Source of the DNA: JADJLQ01 sp964405735
GTDB taxonomy: Bacteria; Bacteroidota; Bacteroidia; Chitinophagales; Saprospiraceae
Direction: 5' to 3'
DNA length: 64,000 nucleotides
Assembly: GCA_964405735.1 (NCBI GenBank)
Contig: CAYOPD010000006.1
Coordinates: 1 to 64,000 of the forward strand
Below, in pieces: positions 34,989 to 44,147 of the stretch. A model generated the notes under the pieces. It was given only the letters and a program-made list of their open reading frames with translations, made no database searches and was not told the DNA's origin. The stretch's first letter is position 1; every line of letters begins with the position of its first letter. The position numbers and the translations under genes were made by a program.

Positions 34989-36155
34989 GTGGATTATTTT
35001 AAATTATCTGAAGTCCAGGCCGGAGCTCGGGATATGGCCCGGGATTTTGCGCATAAAATACTTCTGCCCGGGGTGATCGAGCGGGACAAGAACATGCATT
35101 TTCCCCGTGAACTCATCCGGGAGATGGGGGGCCTGGGCCTGATGGGCATGATGGTCGGCGAACAAAATGGTGGGAGCGGACTGGATACCTTGTCTTATGT
35201 GCTCACCCTGGAAGAAATTTCCAAAATCGATGCCTCGGCAGCCGTGATCCTTTCAGTCAATAATTCCCTGGTGTGTTTTGGCCTGGAGAAATACGGGACG
35301 GAAATGCAAAAGGAAAAATACCTGTCTCTCCTGGCATCCGGTGCATGGCTGGGATCCTTTTGCCTTTCAGAGCCCGAGGCGGGCAGTGATGCGATGAAAC
35401 AAAAGACGGTTGCCATTGACAAGGGGGACCACTATGAAATTTCAGGAGTAAAAAACTGGATTACGAATGGCGCCCAGTCGGATGTTCATCTCGTATTTGC
35501 CCAATCCAATCCAGCGTTAGGGCATAAAGGCATTAATGTCTTCATTGTTGAAAGATCATGGCCGGGTATCACCATCGGGCCTAAAGAAGATAAAATGGGG
35601 ATTCGGGCCAGCGACACCACCTCCATTCAATACGACAAGGTGATCGTGCCCAAAGAAAACAGGCTCGGGCCGGAGGGCTTTGGTTTTTCTTTTGCCCTAA
35701 ATACCCTGGATGGGGGACGCATCGGGATAGCCGCCCAGGCGCTGGGACTGGCTGCCGGTGCATATGAACGGGCACTCCGGTACAGTAAAGAGCGTGAAAC
35801 CTTCGGCAAACCCATTTTTGAACACCAGGCGGTTTCATTCAAACTGGCTGACATGGCTACAGAAATCGAAGGTGTGCGCCTCCTGGTTTACCGTGCGGCC
35901 TGGCTTAAAGACCAGGGCCGGGAGTATACGGCCGCAGCCAGCATGGCCAAATATGCGGCAGCCGAAATGGCCATGAAACAAACCACGCAGGCCGTCCAGA
36001 TCCATGGAGGCAATGGATACGTGCGGGAATACCATATTGAACGCATGATGCGGGATGCCAAGATCACCCAGATCTATGAAGGCACTTCCGAGATCCAGCA
36101 AATGATCCTTTCCCGTGAAATTCTGAAAGGCAATCTTTATCCCAGCCTGTATTGA
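34989..36155 (+). CDS. Acyl-CoA dehydrogenase
   Basis: A 388-residue flavoenzyme of beta-oxidation or amino-acid breakdown. Three domains are visible: N-terminal helices (1-120), a central beta domain with FCLSEPEAGSDAM and ISGVKNWITNGAQSDVHLVF for FAD binding, and a C-terminal helical domain with RYSKERETFGKPIFEHQAV. The catalytic Glu is in KITQIYEGTSEIQQMILSRE. Motifs fit a short-chain or branched-chain enzyme. Start is a GTG at 34989. Its stop overlaps the next start (TGATG), which links it to the protease gene. Confidence 0.94.
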   Translation: MDYFKLSEVQAGARDMARDFAHKILLPGVIERDKNMHFPRELIREMGGLGLMGMMVGEQNGGSGLDTLSYVLTLEEISKIDASAAVILSVNNSLVCFGLEKYGTEMQKEKYLSLLASGAWLGSFCLSEPEAGSDAMKQKTVAIDKGDHYEISGVKNWITNGAQSDVHLVFAQSNPALGHKGINVFIVERSWPGITIGPKEDKMGIRASDTTSIQYDKVIVPKENRLGPEGFGFSFALNTLDGGRIGIAAQALGLAAGAYERALRYSKERETFGKPIFEHQAVSFKLADMATEIEGVRLLVYRAAWLKDQGREYTAAASMAKYAAAEMAMKQTTQAVQIHGGNGYVREYHIERMMRDAKITQIYEGTSEIQQMILSREILKGNLYPSLY

Positions 36156-37291
36156 TGTTTGACAGCGGGACTTTGCAATTGGCGAAAATCGCCGGGATCC
36201 CCATCCGCCTTCATTGGAGTTTTATGCTCATTTTTTTATGGGTGGGATACAATGGCTGGCAGGACCGGATTTCCATGTTACAGATTCTCTATCTGGAATT
36301 ATATGTCATTACCTTATTTTTTTGTGTCCTGTTGCACGAATATGGCCATGCCCTGGTGGCCAGGAAATTTGGCCATAAGACCAGGGATATCCTGCTGACT
36401 CCGATCGGAGGTATAGCCCGCCTGGAAAGCATCAGTGAAAAACCCTCCCAGGAATTCTGGATAGCCATCGCTGGGCCGATGGTCAATATTGTCATTGCCC
36501 TGATCCTGGGCGCCGCCATGCTTCTTTCCGGGCCTTCGGAGTTTTTTGAAAGGGCCGCCGCTTTTCCGGAGTCGGATGCCAGCCTCAAATCGTTCATCCC
36601 GCTGACCATGGTTTCCAATGTGATCCTCGCTGTTTTTAACTTCATACCTGCCTTCCCGATGGACGGAGGGAGGATCCTCCGGGCCCTGCTTTCGATGAAA
36701 TGGTCCAGGCTCAGATCGACCTGGATTGCAGCCCGCATTGGCCAGGTTTTCGCCCTGGTTTTTCTGATCTTTGCCGCTTCGCAAGGGCACTGGATGCTGA
36801 TCCTGGTGAGCATATTTATCTTTTTTACCGCGGCCAGTGAATTGAAGCAGGTGCAGTGGGAATCCGTGCTTGACCGTAAAAAGGCGGGAGATCTTATGCT
36901 CTCGCAGTTTACCACGCTTAATGCAGATTCCCCCATGGCCATCCCGATGGAATTGATTCAGAGAGGAATGGAGCGGAATTTTATCGTGCTGAAAGACGGC
37001 CAGTTGTTCGGTAGCCTGGCCATGTCTGACATCATCGATGCCATGAAGAAAAATGGCCACGGGCAAATGATCGGAGAATATACACATCCTAACCTTCAAC
37101 CGGTGACCCCCGAGCAAAACCTCAAGAAAGTATTGCACCAGATGCAGGCCACCGGCCACCCCCTCCTGCCTGTGATCCACCTGGAAGGCATCACCGGTGT
37201 AATCGATGAAAACCAGATTAACAAGTATGTCGAAATCCAGCTCAAGGCCGGAACGGACCGGTTGCTGGCACGGGAAAAACCCTTAAATTGA
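36155..37291 (+). CDS. Site-2 protease (M50) with CBS domains
   Basis: A 378-residue intramembrane metalloprotease. The zinc motif is HEYGH (about residues 65-69) in a membrane span, and the third ligand is in FIPAFPMDGGRILRALL, the NxxPxxPxDGG motif. Two CBS modules fill residues 240-378, a common arrangement in archaeal and bacterial S2P; they may sense adenine nucleotides. Such proteases release membrane-bound regulators. The ATG at 36155 shares its A with the TGA of the acyl-CoA dehydrogenase. No substrate anti-sigma factor is next to it; the sigma/anti-sigma pair at 3 kb is one formal candidate. Confidence 0.92.
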   Translation: MFDSGTLQLAKIAGIPIRLHWSFMLIFLWVGYNGWQDRISMLQILYLELYVITLFFCVLLHEYGHALVARKFGHKTRDILLTPIGGIARLESISEKPSQEFWIAIAGPMVNIVIALILGAAMLLSGPSEFFERAAAFPESDASLKSFIPLTMVSNVILAVFNFIPAFPMDGGRILRALLSMKWSRLRSTWIAARIGQVFALVFLIFAASQGHWMLILVSIFIFFTAASELKQVQWESVLDRKKAGDLMLSQFTTLNADSPMAIPMELIQRGMERNFIVLKDGQLFGSLAMSDIIDAMKKNGHGQMIGEYTHPNLQPVTPEQNLKKVLHQMQATGHPLLPVIHLEGITGVIDENQINKYVEIQLKAGTDRLLAREKPLN

Positions 37292-37313
37292 AAAGCGTTT
37301 TTATCCTGTTTGT

Positions 37314-38579
37314 ATGGAGACCTATGGTAAAATTCTTTTAGTGGCCATGCCGGCCTTCCTGCTCCTGGTCCTGTTTGAAAAATGGTATGGCTGGAAGAAA
37401 GGAATGGATACCGTAAGGAACCTGGACATGATCTCCTCCCTGAGTTCCGGGGTGACCAATGTGGTAAAGGATGTGCTTGGGCTGAGTGTGGGCATCATCA
37501 GTTATGGCTGGATGGTGGATCGCCTGGCCGTCGTCCACGTTCAAAACTCCCTGGCCATTTATGCCATTGCCTTTCTGGCTCTGGATTTTTCCGGGTATTG
37601 GGTGCACCGCATTGCTCACGAATACAATTTTTTCTGGAACAACCACATCATCCATCATAGCAGTGAAGAGTTCAATCTGGCCTGCGCGCTCAGGCAGAGC
37701 ATTTCAGTCTTTGTAAGGTTGTTTACTTTTTTCCTGTTGCCCGCGGCCCTGGTCGGGGTCCCGGGTGAGGTCATTGCCGTAGTGGCACCCCTCCATCTTT
37801 TTGCCCAGTTTTGGTATCACACCCGGCATATCGGCAGAATGGGTTTCCTGGAAAAAATCATCGTAACCCCTTCCCATCACCGGGTTCATCATGCCATCAA
37901 TCCGGAGTACCTGGATAAAAATTATTCTCAAATCTTTATCTGGTGGGACAAGTGGTTCGGTACTTTTCAACCCGAGTTGGATCATATACCGCCAGTATAC
38001 GGCATCACCCGACCGGTACATACCTGGAACCCGATCAAAATCAATTTTCAGCATCTCTGGTTGCTGATCCGGGATGCCTGGCAGACGGCCAGTTGGAAAG
38101 ATAAACTGCGGATCTGGATCATGCCCACCGGCTGGCGTCCGGCAGATGTGGCAGCAAGGCACGAGGTGTATAAGATCGGTGATGTTTATCATTTTGAAAA
38201 ATACGATACCAAAGCTTCCGCTGCCCTTCAGATCTGGACCTGGATTCAACTGGTGGTCCTTCTGCTTCTTACAAGCTATTTATTCGGCAACATCGCGGCC
38301 ATCAACGAGCTGAATCCCTGGCACATCTATCTCTATGGCCTTTTTTTGTTTGTATTTGTTTATGCCTTTACAGAGCTCATGGACCGTAATCCGAAGGCCT
38401 GGATACCGGAAAGTTTCAAAGCGTTGTTAGGCGCCTATTTTCTGATTGCTCAGGGAGATTGGTTCCTCGCTTCTTCGTTATGGACTTTTATTCCTGTGAT
38501 GCTGGCCGCCTATTTGGGGATTTCATTAGCGGTCACCTTGTACTTCGTGAGAAGACACCGTAAAGAAGATGGGAGATAG
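37314..38579 (+). CDS. Sterol desaturase / fatty acid hydroxylase family protein
   Basis: A 421-residue membrane protein. The di-iron histidine motifs are HRIAHEYNFFWNNHIIHH (HxxxH and HxxHH) near residues 102-119 and SHHRVHHAINPEY near residue 187, with a distal HTRHIGRMG. Six or more transmembrane segments flank them, and the C-terminal third adds three spans without motifs. Family members hydroxylate or desaturate fatty acids, sterols or sphingolipid bases, so a lipid role is likely, in line with the acyl-CoA dehydrogenase upstream. The last codons and the TAG stop lie inside a tandem repeat. Confidence 0.88.
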   Translation: METYGKILLVAMPAFLLLVLFEKWYGWKKGMDTVRNLDMISSLSSGVTNVVKDVLGLSVGIISYGWMVDRLAVVHVQNSLAIYAIAFLALDFSGYWVHRIAHEYNFFWNNHIIHHSSEEFNLACALRQSISVFVRLFTFFLLPAALVGVPGEVIAVVAPLHLFAQFWYHTRHIGRMGFLEKIIVTPSHHRVHHAINPEYLDKNYSQIFIWWDKWFGTFQPELDHIPPVYGITRPVHTWNPIKINFQHLWLLIRDAWQTASWKDKLRIWIMPTGWRPADVAARHEVYKIGDVYHFEKYDTKASAALQIWTWIQLVVLLLLTSYLFGNIAAINELNPWHIYLYGLFLFVFVYAFTELMDRNPKAWIPESFKALLGAYFLIAQGDWFLASSLWTFIPVMLAAYLGISLAVTLYFVRRHRKEDGR

Positions 38580-38602
38580 AAGTTGGAGTTGGAAGTTGGA
38601 AG
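38568..38602. repeat. Purine-rich tandem repeat at the hydroxylase stop
   Basis: Units of GGAGATA and AAGTTGG type run from four codons before the TAG to about 23 bases after it. It forms the left flank of the four-helix-bundle remnant; a related block with both orientations forms the right flank at 38812-38872. Confidence 0.6.
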
Positions 38603-38658
38603 ATTTTTTCTTATTTTGTATTGAGACACACATATTTATTCATTAAGAACACACTTTC

Positions 38659-38829
38659 ATGCGATTTGAAGGTCTACTGGCCTGGCAAGAGGCGAGGAGT
38701 TTGATAAAAATGATTTTCGAAATGACAAAAGAAAATTCGATCGAAAAGGACTACCGCCTAAATAAAGTGGGGAAGCTAATCACAGGACTTCTCCAGTCCA
38801 CTCAAAAAAGGTTAGAAGATAGGAGATAG
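38659..38829 (+). pseudogene. Internally deleted four-helix-bundle (S23-like) gene
   Basis: A 56-codon frame that begins MRFEGLLAWQEARSLIKMIF, continues EMTKENSIEKDYRL, and then jumps to NKVGKLITGLLQSTQKRLED. The first part is the N-terminal helix of the four-helix-bundle family (TIGR02436) and the last part its C-terminal helix; the middle 65-75 residues, including the family's IRRAAVSIPSNIAEG region, are missing. The reading frame is kept across the junction. The final codons (RLEDRR, stop) are made of the flanking repeat. It is best seen as a pseudogene, though a short product could be made. Confidence 0.7.
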
Positions 38830-38872
38830 GAGAGTGGGAGACCCCCAACTTCCAACTTCTAATTCCCAACCT
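38812..38872. repeat. Tandem repeats in both orientations, right of the four-helix remnant
   Basis: Purine units (AGGAGATAGG, 38820-38840) are followed by pyrimidine units (CCCAACTTCCAACTTCTAA, 38844-38862), the reverse of the left-flank units at 38580. The TAG stops of both the remnant and the GH1 gene are inside this block. Confidence 0.6.
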
Positions 38873-40244
38873 CATTCGATTCAATGACTCTGTGATACCA
38901 TTCCGCAGAAGCCTTAGGGATACGATTCAGCGCCTGGTCCACATAGGTGATGCCGAATTTTTTGCTATACCCTGAGGCCCATTCGAAATTGTCCATCAGG
39001 GACCATATAAAGTAACCGCGAACATCGACGCCGGATTCAATGGCCTCAGCCATGGCCCGGACATACCCTTTGAAAAAATCAATCCGCTCCGGGTCTTGGA
39101 TCCGTCCATCTGTGGGTTGATCTTCGAAGGCACAACCATTTTCCGTGATATAAATGGGAGGATTCCCGTAACGATCGGAGATCCACGACAACAATTTCCT
39201 GAAGCCCCAGGGCACAATGGCCCATTGCATGGAGGTGAGTTTCCAGTCCTTGGAGACGCTGAGGTTGACATCCTGGTCTTCGGACAAGCCCCCGTTGCCA
39301 TAAACATTGCCAGCCTCCGTCTTGCCGGAAGCATCCGATGCATACATGGTGGTATAGTGATTGAGTCCGAAAAAATCAGAGGAGCCCCGGATCAGATTTT
39401 GTTCATCAGGACTAAAAACCGGAAGCTTTGATCCAAGCCTTTGTTTCATGACTTCCGGATAATCCCCTTTGTAAATTGGATCGGCAAACCAGGCCAGGAA
39501 AAATTCCAGGGCCCGTTGAGCGGCATCCCGGTCCGCCGGTGTTGCAGTGAGGGGTTCCCTCCAATCACAGTTGTTGGTGATCCCGATCCGGCCTTGTTGA
39601 TTCGGCTGAAAATTTTCACGGTATATTTTCACGGCTTTAGCGTGGGCCAGGAGCAAATGATGGCCAGCCCGATAAGGCAGGGTATTCGATTTTTTACCCG
39701 GGGCAAATATTCCTAGTCCATATCCGAGTATGGCTACCACCCAGGGTTCGTTGATGGTGATCCAGTTTTTTACCCGGTCTCCAAAATGGGTGAAACAAAC
39801 CGAAGCAAATTCAGCGAAAGCTTCAATGGTCTCGGCTCCCAGCCAGCCATCGTGTTCCATTTCAAGGGCGGCGGGTAGGTCCCAGTGATACAAGGTGACC
39901 CAGGGGATGATGTCCCTTTGAATCAAACCATCGATGAGCCGGTTATAAAATTCGATGCCCTTTGGATTGATATCGCCCCGCCCGGAAGGAAGAATCCGGG
40001 GCCAGGATATCGAAAAGCGATATGCGCGGATCCCTATTTTTTTCATCAAATCGAGGTCCTCCTCCAGCCGGTGATAATGATCGCAGGCGGTATTGCCGTT
40101 TTCGTTGTTAAATACCCTGCCCGGGATCATGCAGAATACATCCCAGATCGAAGGGCCTTTGCCATCCTCCAGCCAGGCGCCTTCAATCTGATAGGCGGAA
40201 GTGGCTCCCCCCCATAAAAATCCTGCTGGAAATTTTTTATTCAT
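38859..40244 (-). CDS. Glycoside hydrolase family 1 beta-glucosidase
   Basis: A 461-residue TIM-barrel enzyme without a signal peptide. It opens with FPAGFLWGGATSAYQIEGAW. The acid/base Glu is in NWITINEPWVVA (NEP) near residue 165, and the nucleophile Glu is in PPIYITENGCAFED (TENG) near residue 360. Length is standard for GH1. It splits beta-glucosides or related disaccharides in the cytoplasm. It follows the SSS symporter on the minus strand by 17 bases, so sugar uptake and cleavage are linked. The last codons lie in a repeat. Confidence 0.95.
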   Translation of the reverse strand: MNKKFPAGFLWGGATSAYQIEGAWLEDGKGPSIWDVFCMIPGRVFNNENGNTACDHYHRLEEDLDLMKKIGIRAYRFSISWPRILPSGRGDINPKGIEFYNRLIDGLIQRDIIPWVTLYHWDLPAALEMEHDGWLGAETIEAFAEFASVCFTHFGDRVKNWITINEPWVVAILGYGLGIFAPGKKSNTLPYRAGHHLLLAHAKAVKIYRENFQPNQQGRIGITNNCDWREPLTATPADRDAAQRALEFFLAWFADPIYKGDYPEVMKQRLGSKLPVFSPDEQNLIRGSSDFFGLNHYTTMYASDASGKTEAGNVYGNGGLSEDQDVNLSVSKDWKLTSMQWAIVPWGFRKLLSWISDRYGNPPIYITENGCAFEDQPTDGRIQDPERIDFFKGYVRAMAEAIESGVDVRGYFIWSLMDNFEWASGYSKKFGITYVDQALNRIPKASAEWYHRVIESNEVGN

Positions 40245-40261
40245 GGCGGATGTAAGCCTTA

Positions 40262-42085
40262 TTAATCTTTGGGAAGTTTGTCAAACCAGGTGCGTTTGAG
40301 AATCAGGCTGCAAAGCAGCGCAATCCCCAGGCTCACCAGGAAGGGTACCGTCTTCAACAACACCAGGTAGATGGGAAAAATAACCAGTGCGGTCTGCCAG
40401 ATGATGCCGATAAACACATTGAACATGTCCTTTTTGAACTCCTTATTTGCCACAAAGGAAGGATCTTCTGCAACCACCTTGTCGTGGATGGGTTTCCAGA
40501 ACCCCCAGGGCCTGATATTTTTATAAAAGGCTTTCAGCACGGCTTCCTCCGTCGGAGGCGACAGATAGGTGCCGATGATGGCGCCGGCCAGAGCAAGCGC
40601 CAGCATGAGCGGGAAGGTATACAGGTCCAAAACGCCCGGGAATATAAAACGGAAGGTGAGTGCCGGGACCAGGCCGCCCACCATACCCCAGAAAAAACCG
40701 CTGCCGTTGAACCTCCACCAATACCACTTAAGCACATTGGAGGCTACATAGGACCCGTAGGCTGCGGATACGATCCATTGCAGGATGTCGTTCACGTCCT
40801 TGGCAAAAAATCCAAGAATAAAACTGAGGAAAACCATGGACAGGCCCGCGGCCCAGTTGATGGTCCTGATCCGGGCGTTGTCCGCTTTCGGGTTGATGAA
40901 TTTCAGGTATATGTCATTCACGATATAAGCCTGGGTGGCATTGAGGGTGCCGGCAAAGGTGCCCATGAAAGCGGCGATCAGACCGGCTAAAAGGAGGCCC
41001 ATCAATCCGGAAGGCACAAACTGGCTGATCGCGGAGGGCAGAATTTGTTCAAAATCAATCTGGCCTCCCGACTGGAGGTCGAGCTGGTTATAAAATATAA
41101 TGCCCAAAACGGCAAATCCCGCAATCATAAAATAACGGGCCGGCATCAATATGACACTGACCGATCCGCTCATCAGGGCAGCTTCCCTTGGAGAGCGGGT
41201 AGAGAGGATTTTCTGCATGTCATAGGTGGGGGCGGGACCGGCGAAAGAAACCAGGAGGCCCTTGATCAGCATCATGGTAAAAAAAATGCTGAAGAGCGAA
41301 TAGCCATCACCGGCGATTTTTTCATTGACCTCCGGGATGATCTGGCTCCAGTCAAGGTCAAGCCGGTGGCCAAAGAACGGGCTCATCCAGCCATCCGGTA
41401 CCACCAGGGTATTGGCCGCAATGGCATTCATGGCGATTACCCCGATGATGATCCCGGAAATGGCCATCAGGCAATATTGGATCACATCGGCCCACACAAT
41501 GCTCAGCATGCCTCCAATAAGGGAATAAAAAATGGCAAACAGGGTAAAACAAATCCCGTAAAAATGGGGGACGAATTCAGCCGGTATATCAAAGGGAATA
41601 TAGGCGGATACCACCTCCCAGGGAATGAAGATTTCAATGAATTTACCAATTCCTATAAAACCATAGGCCAGGTAACCCAGCCCCAGGATGATGGCAAAGA
41701 CCACTATGACGATATGGGATTGCATGGCTCCCCGCCCGCTGAAACGCGTCGCCAGCCATTCTGCTCCGGTGGTCACCCCGGACCGCCTGAGCCAGATGCT
41801 AAGGAAGATCATCAGGAAGATCTGGTTGAACACCGGCCATAGCCAGGGTAGCCAGACACTTTTGAGCCCGTAAACAAAAAGCAGCATGACCAGCCATACT
41901 GTTCCGCTGATGTCAAACATGCCCGATGCATTCGAAAGGCCAAGCAGATACCAGGGCATCGTATTTCCCCCGAGCAGGTAGTTGGCTTTGTTTTTAGAAG
42001 CCCGTTTGCGCAAAACAAGCCCAATGACCACCGTTGCGCTCAGGTAAAGCAATAGGATGACCAGATCGAGGGTTGAAATTTTCAT
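40262..42085 (-). CDS. Sodium:solute symporter (SSS/SGLT family)
   Basis: A 607-residue transporter with about 14 transmembrane helices. Recognisable blocks are YLLGGNTMPWYLLGLSNASG near the N-terminus, GYLAYGFIGIGKF, and GLLLAGLIAAFMGTFAGTLN, which matches the SSS signature in the later helices. Long C-terminal helices and a loop (WKPIHDKVVAED) fit the sugar-transporting subgroup of Bacteroidota. It probably imports a glycoside driven by Na+. The gene lies between GH1 and a Gfo/Idh dehydrogenase on the same strand, which hints at import of the same glycoside these enzymes process. Confidence 0.9.
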   Translation of the reverse strand: MKISTLDLVILLLYLSATVVIGLVLRKRASKNKANYLLGGNTMPWYLLGLSNASGMFDISGTVWLVMLLFVYGLKSVWLPWLWPVFNQIFLMIFLSIWLRRSGVTTGAEWLATRFSGRGAMQSHIVIVVFAIILGLGYLAYGFIGIGKFIEIFIPWEVVSAYIPFDIPAEFVPHFYGICFTLFAIFYSLIGGMLSIVWADVIQYCLMAISGIIIGVIAMNAIAANTLVVPDGWMSPFFGHRLDLDWSQIIPEVNEKIAGDGYSLFSIFFTMMLIKGLLVSFAGPAPTYDMQKILSTRSPREAALMSGSVSVILMPARYFMIAGFAVLGIIFYNQLDLQSGGQIDFEQILPSAISQFVPSGLMGLLLAGLIAAFMGTFAGTLNATQAYIVNDIYLKFINPKADNARIRTINWAAGLSMVFLSFILGFFAKDVNDILQWIVSAAYGSYVASNVLKWYWWRFNGSGFFWGMVGGLVPALTFRFIFPGVLDLYTFPLMLALALAGAIIGTYLSPPTEEAVLKAFYKNIRPWGFWKPIHDKVVAEDPSFVANKEFKKDMFNVFIGIIWQTALVIFPIYLVLLKTVPFLVSLGIALLCSLILKRTWFDKLPKD

Positions 42086-42159
42086 GACGGATTTTTGGGG
42101 TTGTCAATCTGAAATGAGGTCATAAACAACAGCGGTGAAATCAGACTATTCCCGCCAGG

Positions 42160-43473
42160 TCAAACCACCGGTTCCCAGCCTTTTTGATACTTTCTGTTCC
42201 ATAAAGCCATTGCCCCTTTGTCTTTTAATACATGGCCGTTGCTGGGATCGCAATGGAGGGTCCGTCCGGTCCGGTGGGCGATATTGGCCAGGTGGCAGAG
42301 CAACACGCTTTTTGAAGCATCTTCGACCGGGGAGTTGAGTTTGGAATTACCGCGGATCGTTTCTACAAAATTTTCAAGGTGCAGTTTATCCAGTTGTGCA
42401 GCGGGGCTTACGGGATTGGATGGATCCACCGCAACTCTGGCGTCAACATGATCCATGAGCTTATTGTTCAGATCATATACTTTGTAGGAACCACCACCAT
42501 CGTTGACCAAAGTGCCCTGGGTTCCATGTACGATAAAGCCCCTGCCGCTGCCCTCTATCGGATAATCGTTGCAACTTCTTCCTTCCCAGGTGATGTTTTT
42601 GCCGGAACCGAATTCCCAGCCTGCAGTCTGAGTGTCCGGCGTTTCCCAATCATCTTTATAAGCGTACCTGCCCCCGGTGGAGGTCACCCGTGTTGGGAAA
42701 TCAACTCCCAGAAACCAGCGGGCGCAATCGACTTCGTGGGTTCCGTTGTTGCAGGCTTCTCCCGTGCCCCAGTGCCAGAACCAATGCCAGTTGTAGTGAA
42801 CGAGATTGTCTTTATAGGCCATGCGGGGCGCTGGGCCCTGCCAGAGATCAAAATCCAGGGTAGAGGGTACGGGGATCACTTTTCCGGTACCAATGGGTTT
42901 TCGTTTGTTGGTATACCAGGTTTTTACAAAATAGGGGTCACCGATCAATCCTTCTTTTACCCTTTTAACGGCCTCAATCAGGGTGGGGTAGGACCTGCGC
43001 TGGTTGCCCATCTGGATCAGCGGTTTGTGTTTTTTGGACGCCATCACCAGCATTTCTCCTTCTCCGGGATTGTACCCGCAGGGTTTTTCGACATATACAT
43101 GTTTTCCATTGGCTACACCAAGTAAGGCAGCCGGCGTGTGCCAGTGGTCCGGCGTGGCAATGGCTATGGCATCGAGATCGCCTTGGGTCACCAGTTTCCG
43201 GATGTCCTTGATCACGGTGGGTGTTTTTCCCGTGGACTTAAGGGCTTTTATTCCATTGGCAATCGCCTGGTCTTCCACATCACAGATATAGGCCACTTCC
43301 ACATTGCCCAGTTTGGCAAAATATTCAGCCAGCCAGGAACCGCGGCTGTTGACACCGGCCACTCCGATCACTACTTTATTGGATGGGGCTTGTTTGCCAA
43401 GAATCGGAAAAGGCAGAAGGGTAATCCCGGCAAGGGAACTTCCGTATTTCAAAAATGACCTTCTTTTAATCAT
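42160..43473 (-). CDS. Exported Gfo/Idh/MocA dehydrogenase (Tat signal)
   Basis: A 437-residue oxidoreductase with the twin-arginine leader IKRRSFLKYGSSLAGITLLP. VIGVAGVNSRGSWLAEYF is the nucleotide-binding start, YVEKPCGYNPGEGEM has the conserved Lys, and LVHYNWHWFWHWGTGEACNN is the block shared with the gene at 21534. The C-terminal domain has KDDWETPDTQTAGWEF. The two proteins are close paralogues along their whole length. It is transcribed with the symporter and GH1 genes and would act on the periplasmic side, perhaps oxidising a glycoside before uptake. Confidence 0.9.
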   Translation of the reverse strand: MIKRRSFLKYGSSLAGITLLPFPILGKQAPSNKVVIGVAGVNSRGSWLAEYFAKLGNVEVAYICDVEDQAIANGIKALKSTGKTPTVIKDIRKLVTQGDLDAIAIATPDHWHTPAALLGVANGKHVYVEKPCGYNPGEGEMLVMASKKHKPLIQMGNQRRSYPTLIEAVKRVKEGLIGDPYFVKTWYTNKRKPIGTGKVIPVPSTLDFDLWQGPAPRMAYKDNLVHYNWHWFWHWGTGEACNNGTHEVDCARWFLGVDFPTRVTSTGGRYAYKDDWETPDTQTAGWEFGSGKNITWEGRSCNDYPIEGSGRGFIVHGTQGTLVNDGGGSYKVYDLNNKLMDHVDARVAVDPSNPVSPAAQLDKLHLENFVETIRGNSKLNSPVEDASKSVLLCHLANIAHRTGRTLHCDPSNGHVLKDKGAMALWNRKYQKGWEPVV

Positions 43474-43513
43474 GAGTTAAGGCATTGAAAAGTTAAGAGG
43501 CTAATATAATACA

Positions 43514-44080
43514 TTATTCGATCGGCCGGACCACTCTGCAAGGATTGCCCATGGCTAAAACACCGTTCGGAATATCTTTTGTCACGACGCTGCCCGCTCC
43601 TATGGTACAATCTTTTCCAATATTGACACCAGGCATTATTCGGGTGCCCCCGCCGATCCATGCGCGGTCTCCTATATTCACCGGTTTGCTCTGTGTGATA
43701 TAGCCTGCATTATCCGGTTTTAGCCGGTCCTTCGAAGCCAGGGGGTGATAGGCGGTATAGATATGCACCCCCGGGCCAATCAATACCTGATCCCCCAGGG
43801 TGATGGTATTGCTGTCGAGCCATACGGCCTGGGTATGGATGAAACAATGGGCCCCGATGTGGATGGACTTTCCATAATCGCAATAAAATGGGGATTCAAT
43901 CCAGGATCCCTCACCAATGCTTCCAAATAAGGAAACCAGCATGGCAAACCGGCCCGGTTCATCCGGTAGGCCTGCATTGAAGGATTGTAATATTCTTTTG
44001 CACGAATAATAGAGCGCCAGCAATTCCGGATCGCGGCTGTTGTATTCATACCCGGCCCGCATTTTTTCAATTTCTTTCAT
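43514..44080 (-). CDS. Sugar O-acetyltransferase (maltose/galactoside acetyltransferase type)
   Basis: A 188-residue left-handed beta-helix acetyltransferase. The N-terminal cap has MRAGYEYNSRDPELLALYYS, typical of Maa/LacA, and the hexapeptide-repeat helix runs from about residue 60 to 175, with IHIGAHCFIHTQAVWLDSNT and DRAWIGGGTRIMPGVNIGKD. The catalytic His is likely the one in HIYTAYHP. It moves acetyl from acetyl-CoA to a sugar hydroxyl. It is the first gene on the minus strand before the dehydrogenase, symporter and GH1 cluster and is divergent from the alcohol dehydrogenase. Confidence 0.9.
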   Translation of the reverse strand: MKEIEKMRAGYEYNSRDPELLALYYSCKRILQSFNAGLPDEPGRFAMLVSLFGSIGEGSWIESPFYCDYGKSIHIGAHCFIHTQAVWLDSNTITLGDQVLIGPGVHIYTAYHPLASKDRLKPDNAGYITQSKPVNIGDRAWIGGGTRIMPGVNIGKDCTIGAGSVVTKDIPNGVLAMGNPCRVVRPIE

Positions 44081-44147
44081 AGAACAGATAAAATAAAGAA
44101 ATAGCTTTAATTCCTTAATTCTTAATTTTTTTAATTTTTAATTCAAA

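Noticed and set aside
36289..37180. Two overlapping antisense frames opposite the site-2 protease
   Set aside because: No recognisable motif, no promoter, and full overlap with a well-defined protease gene.
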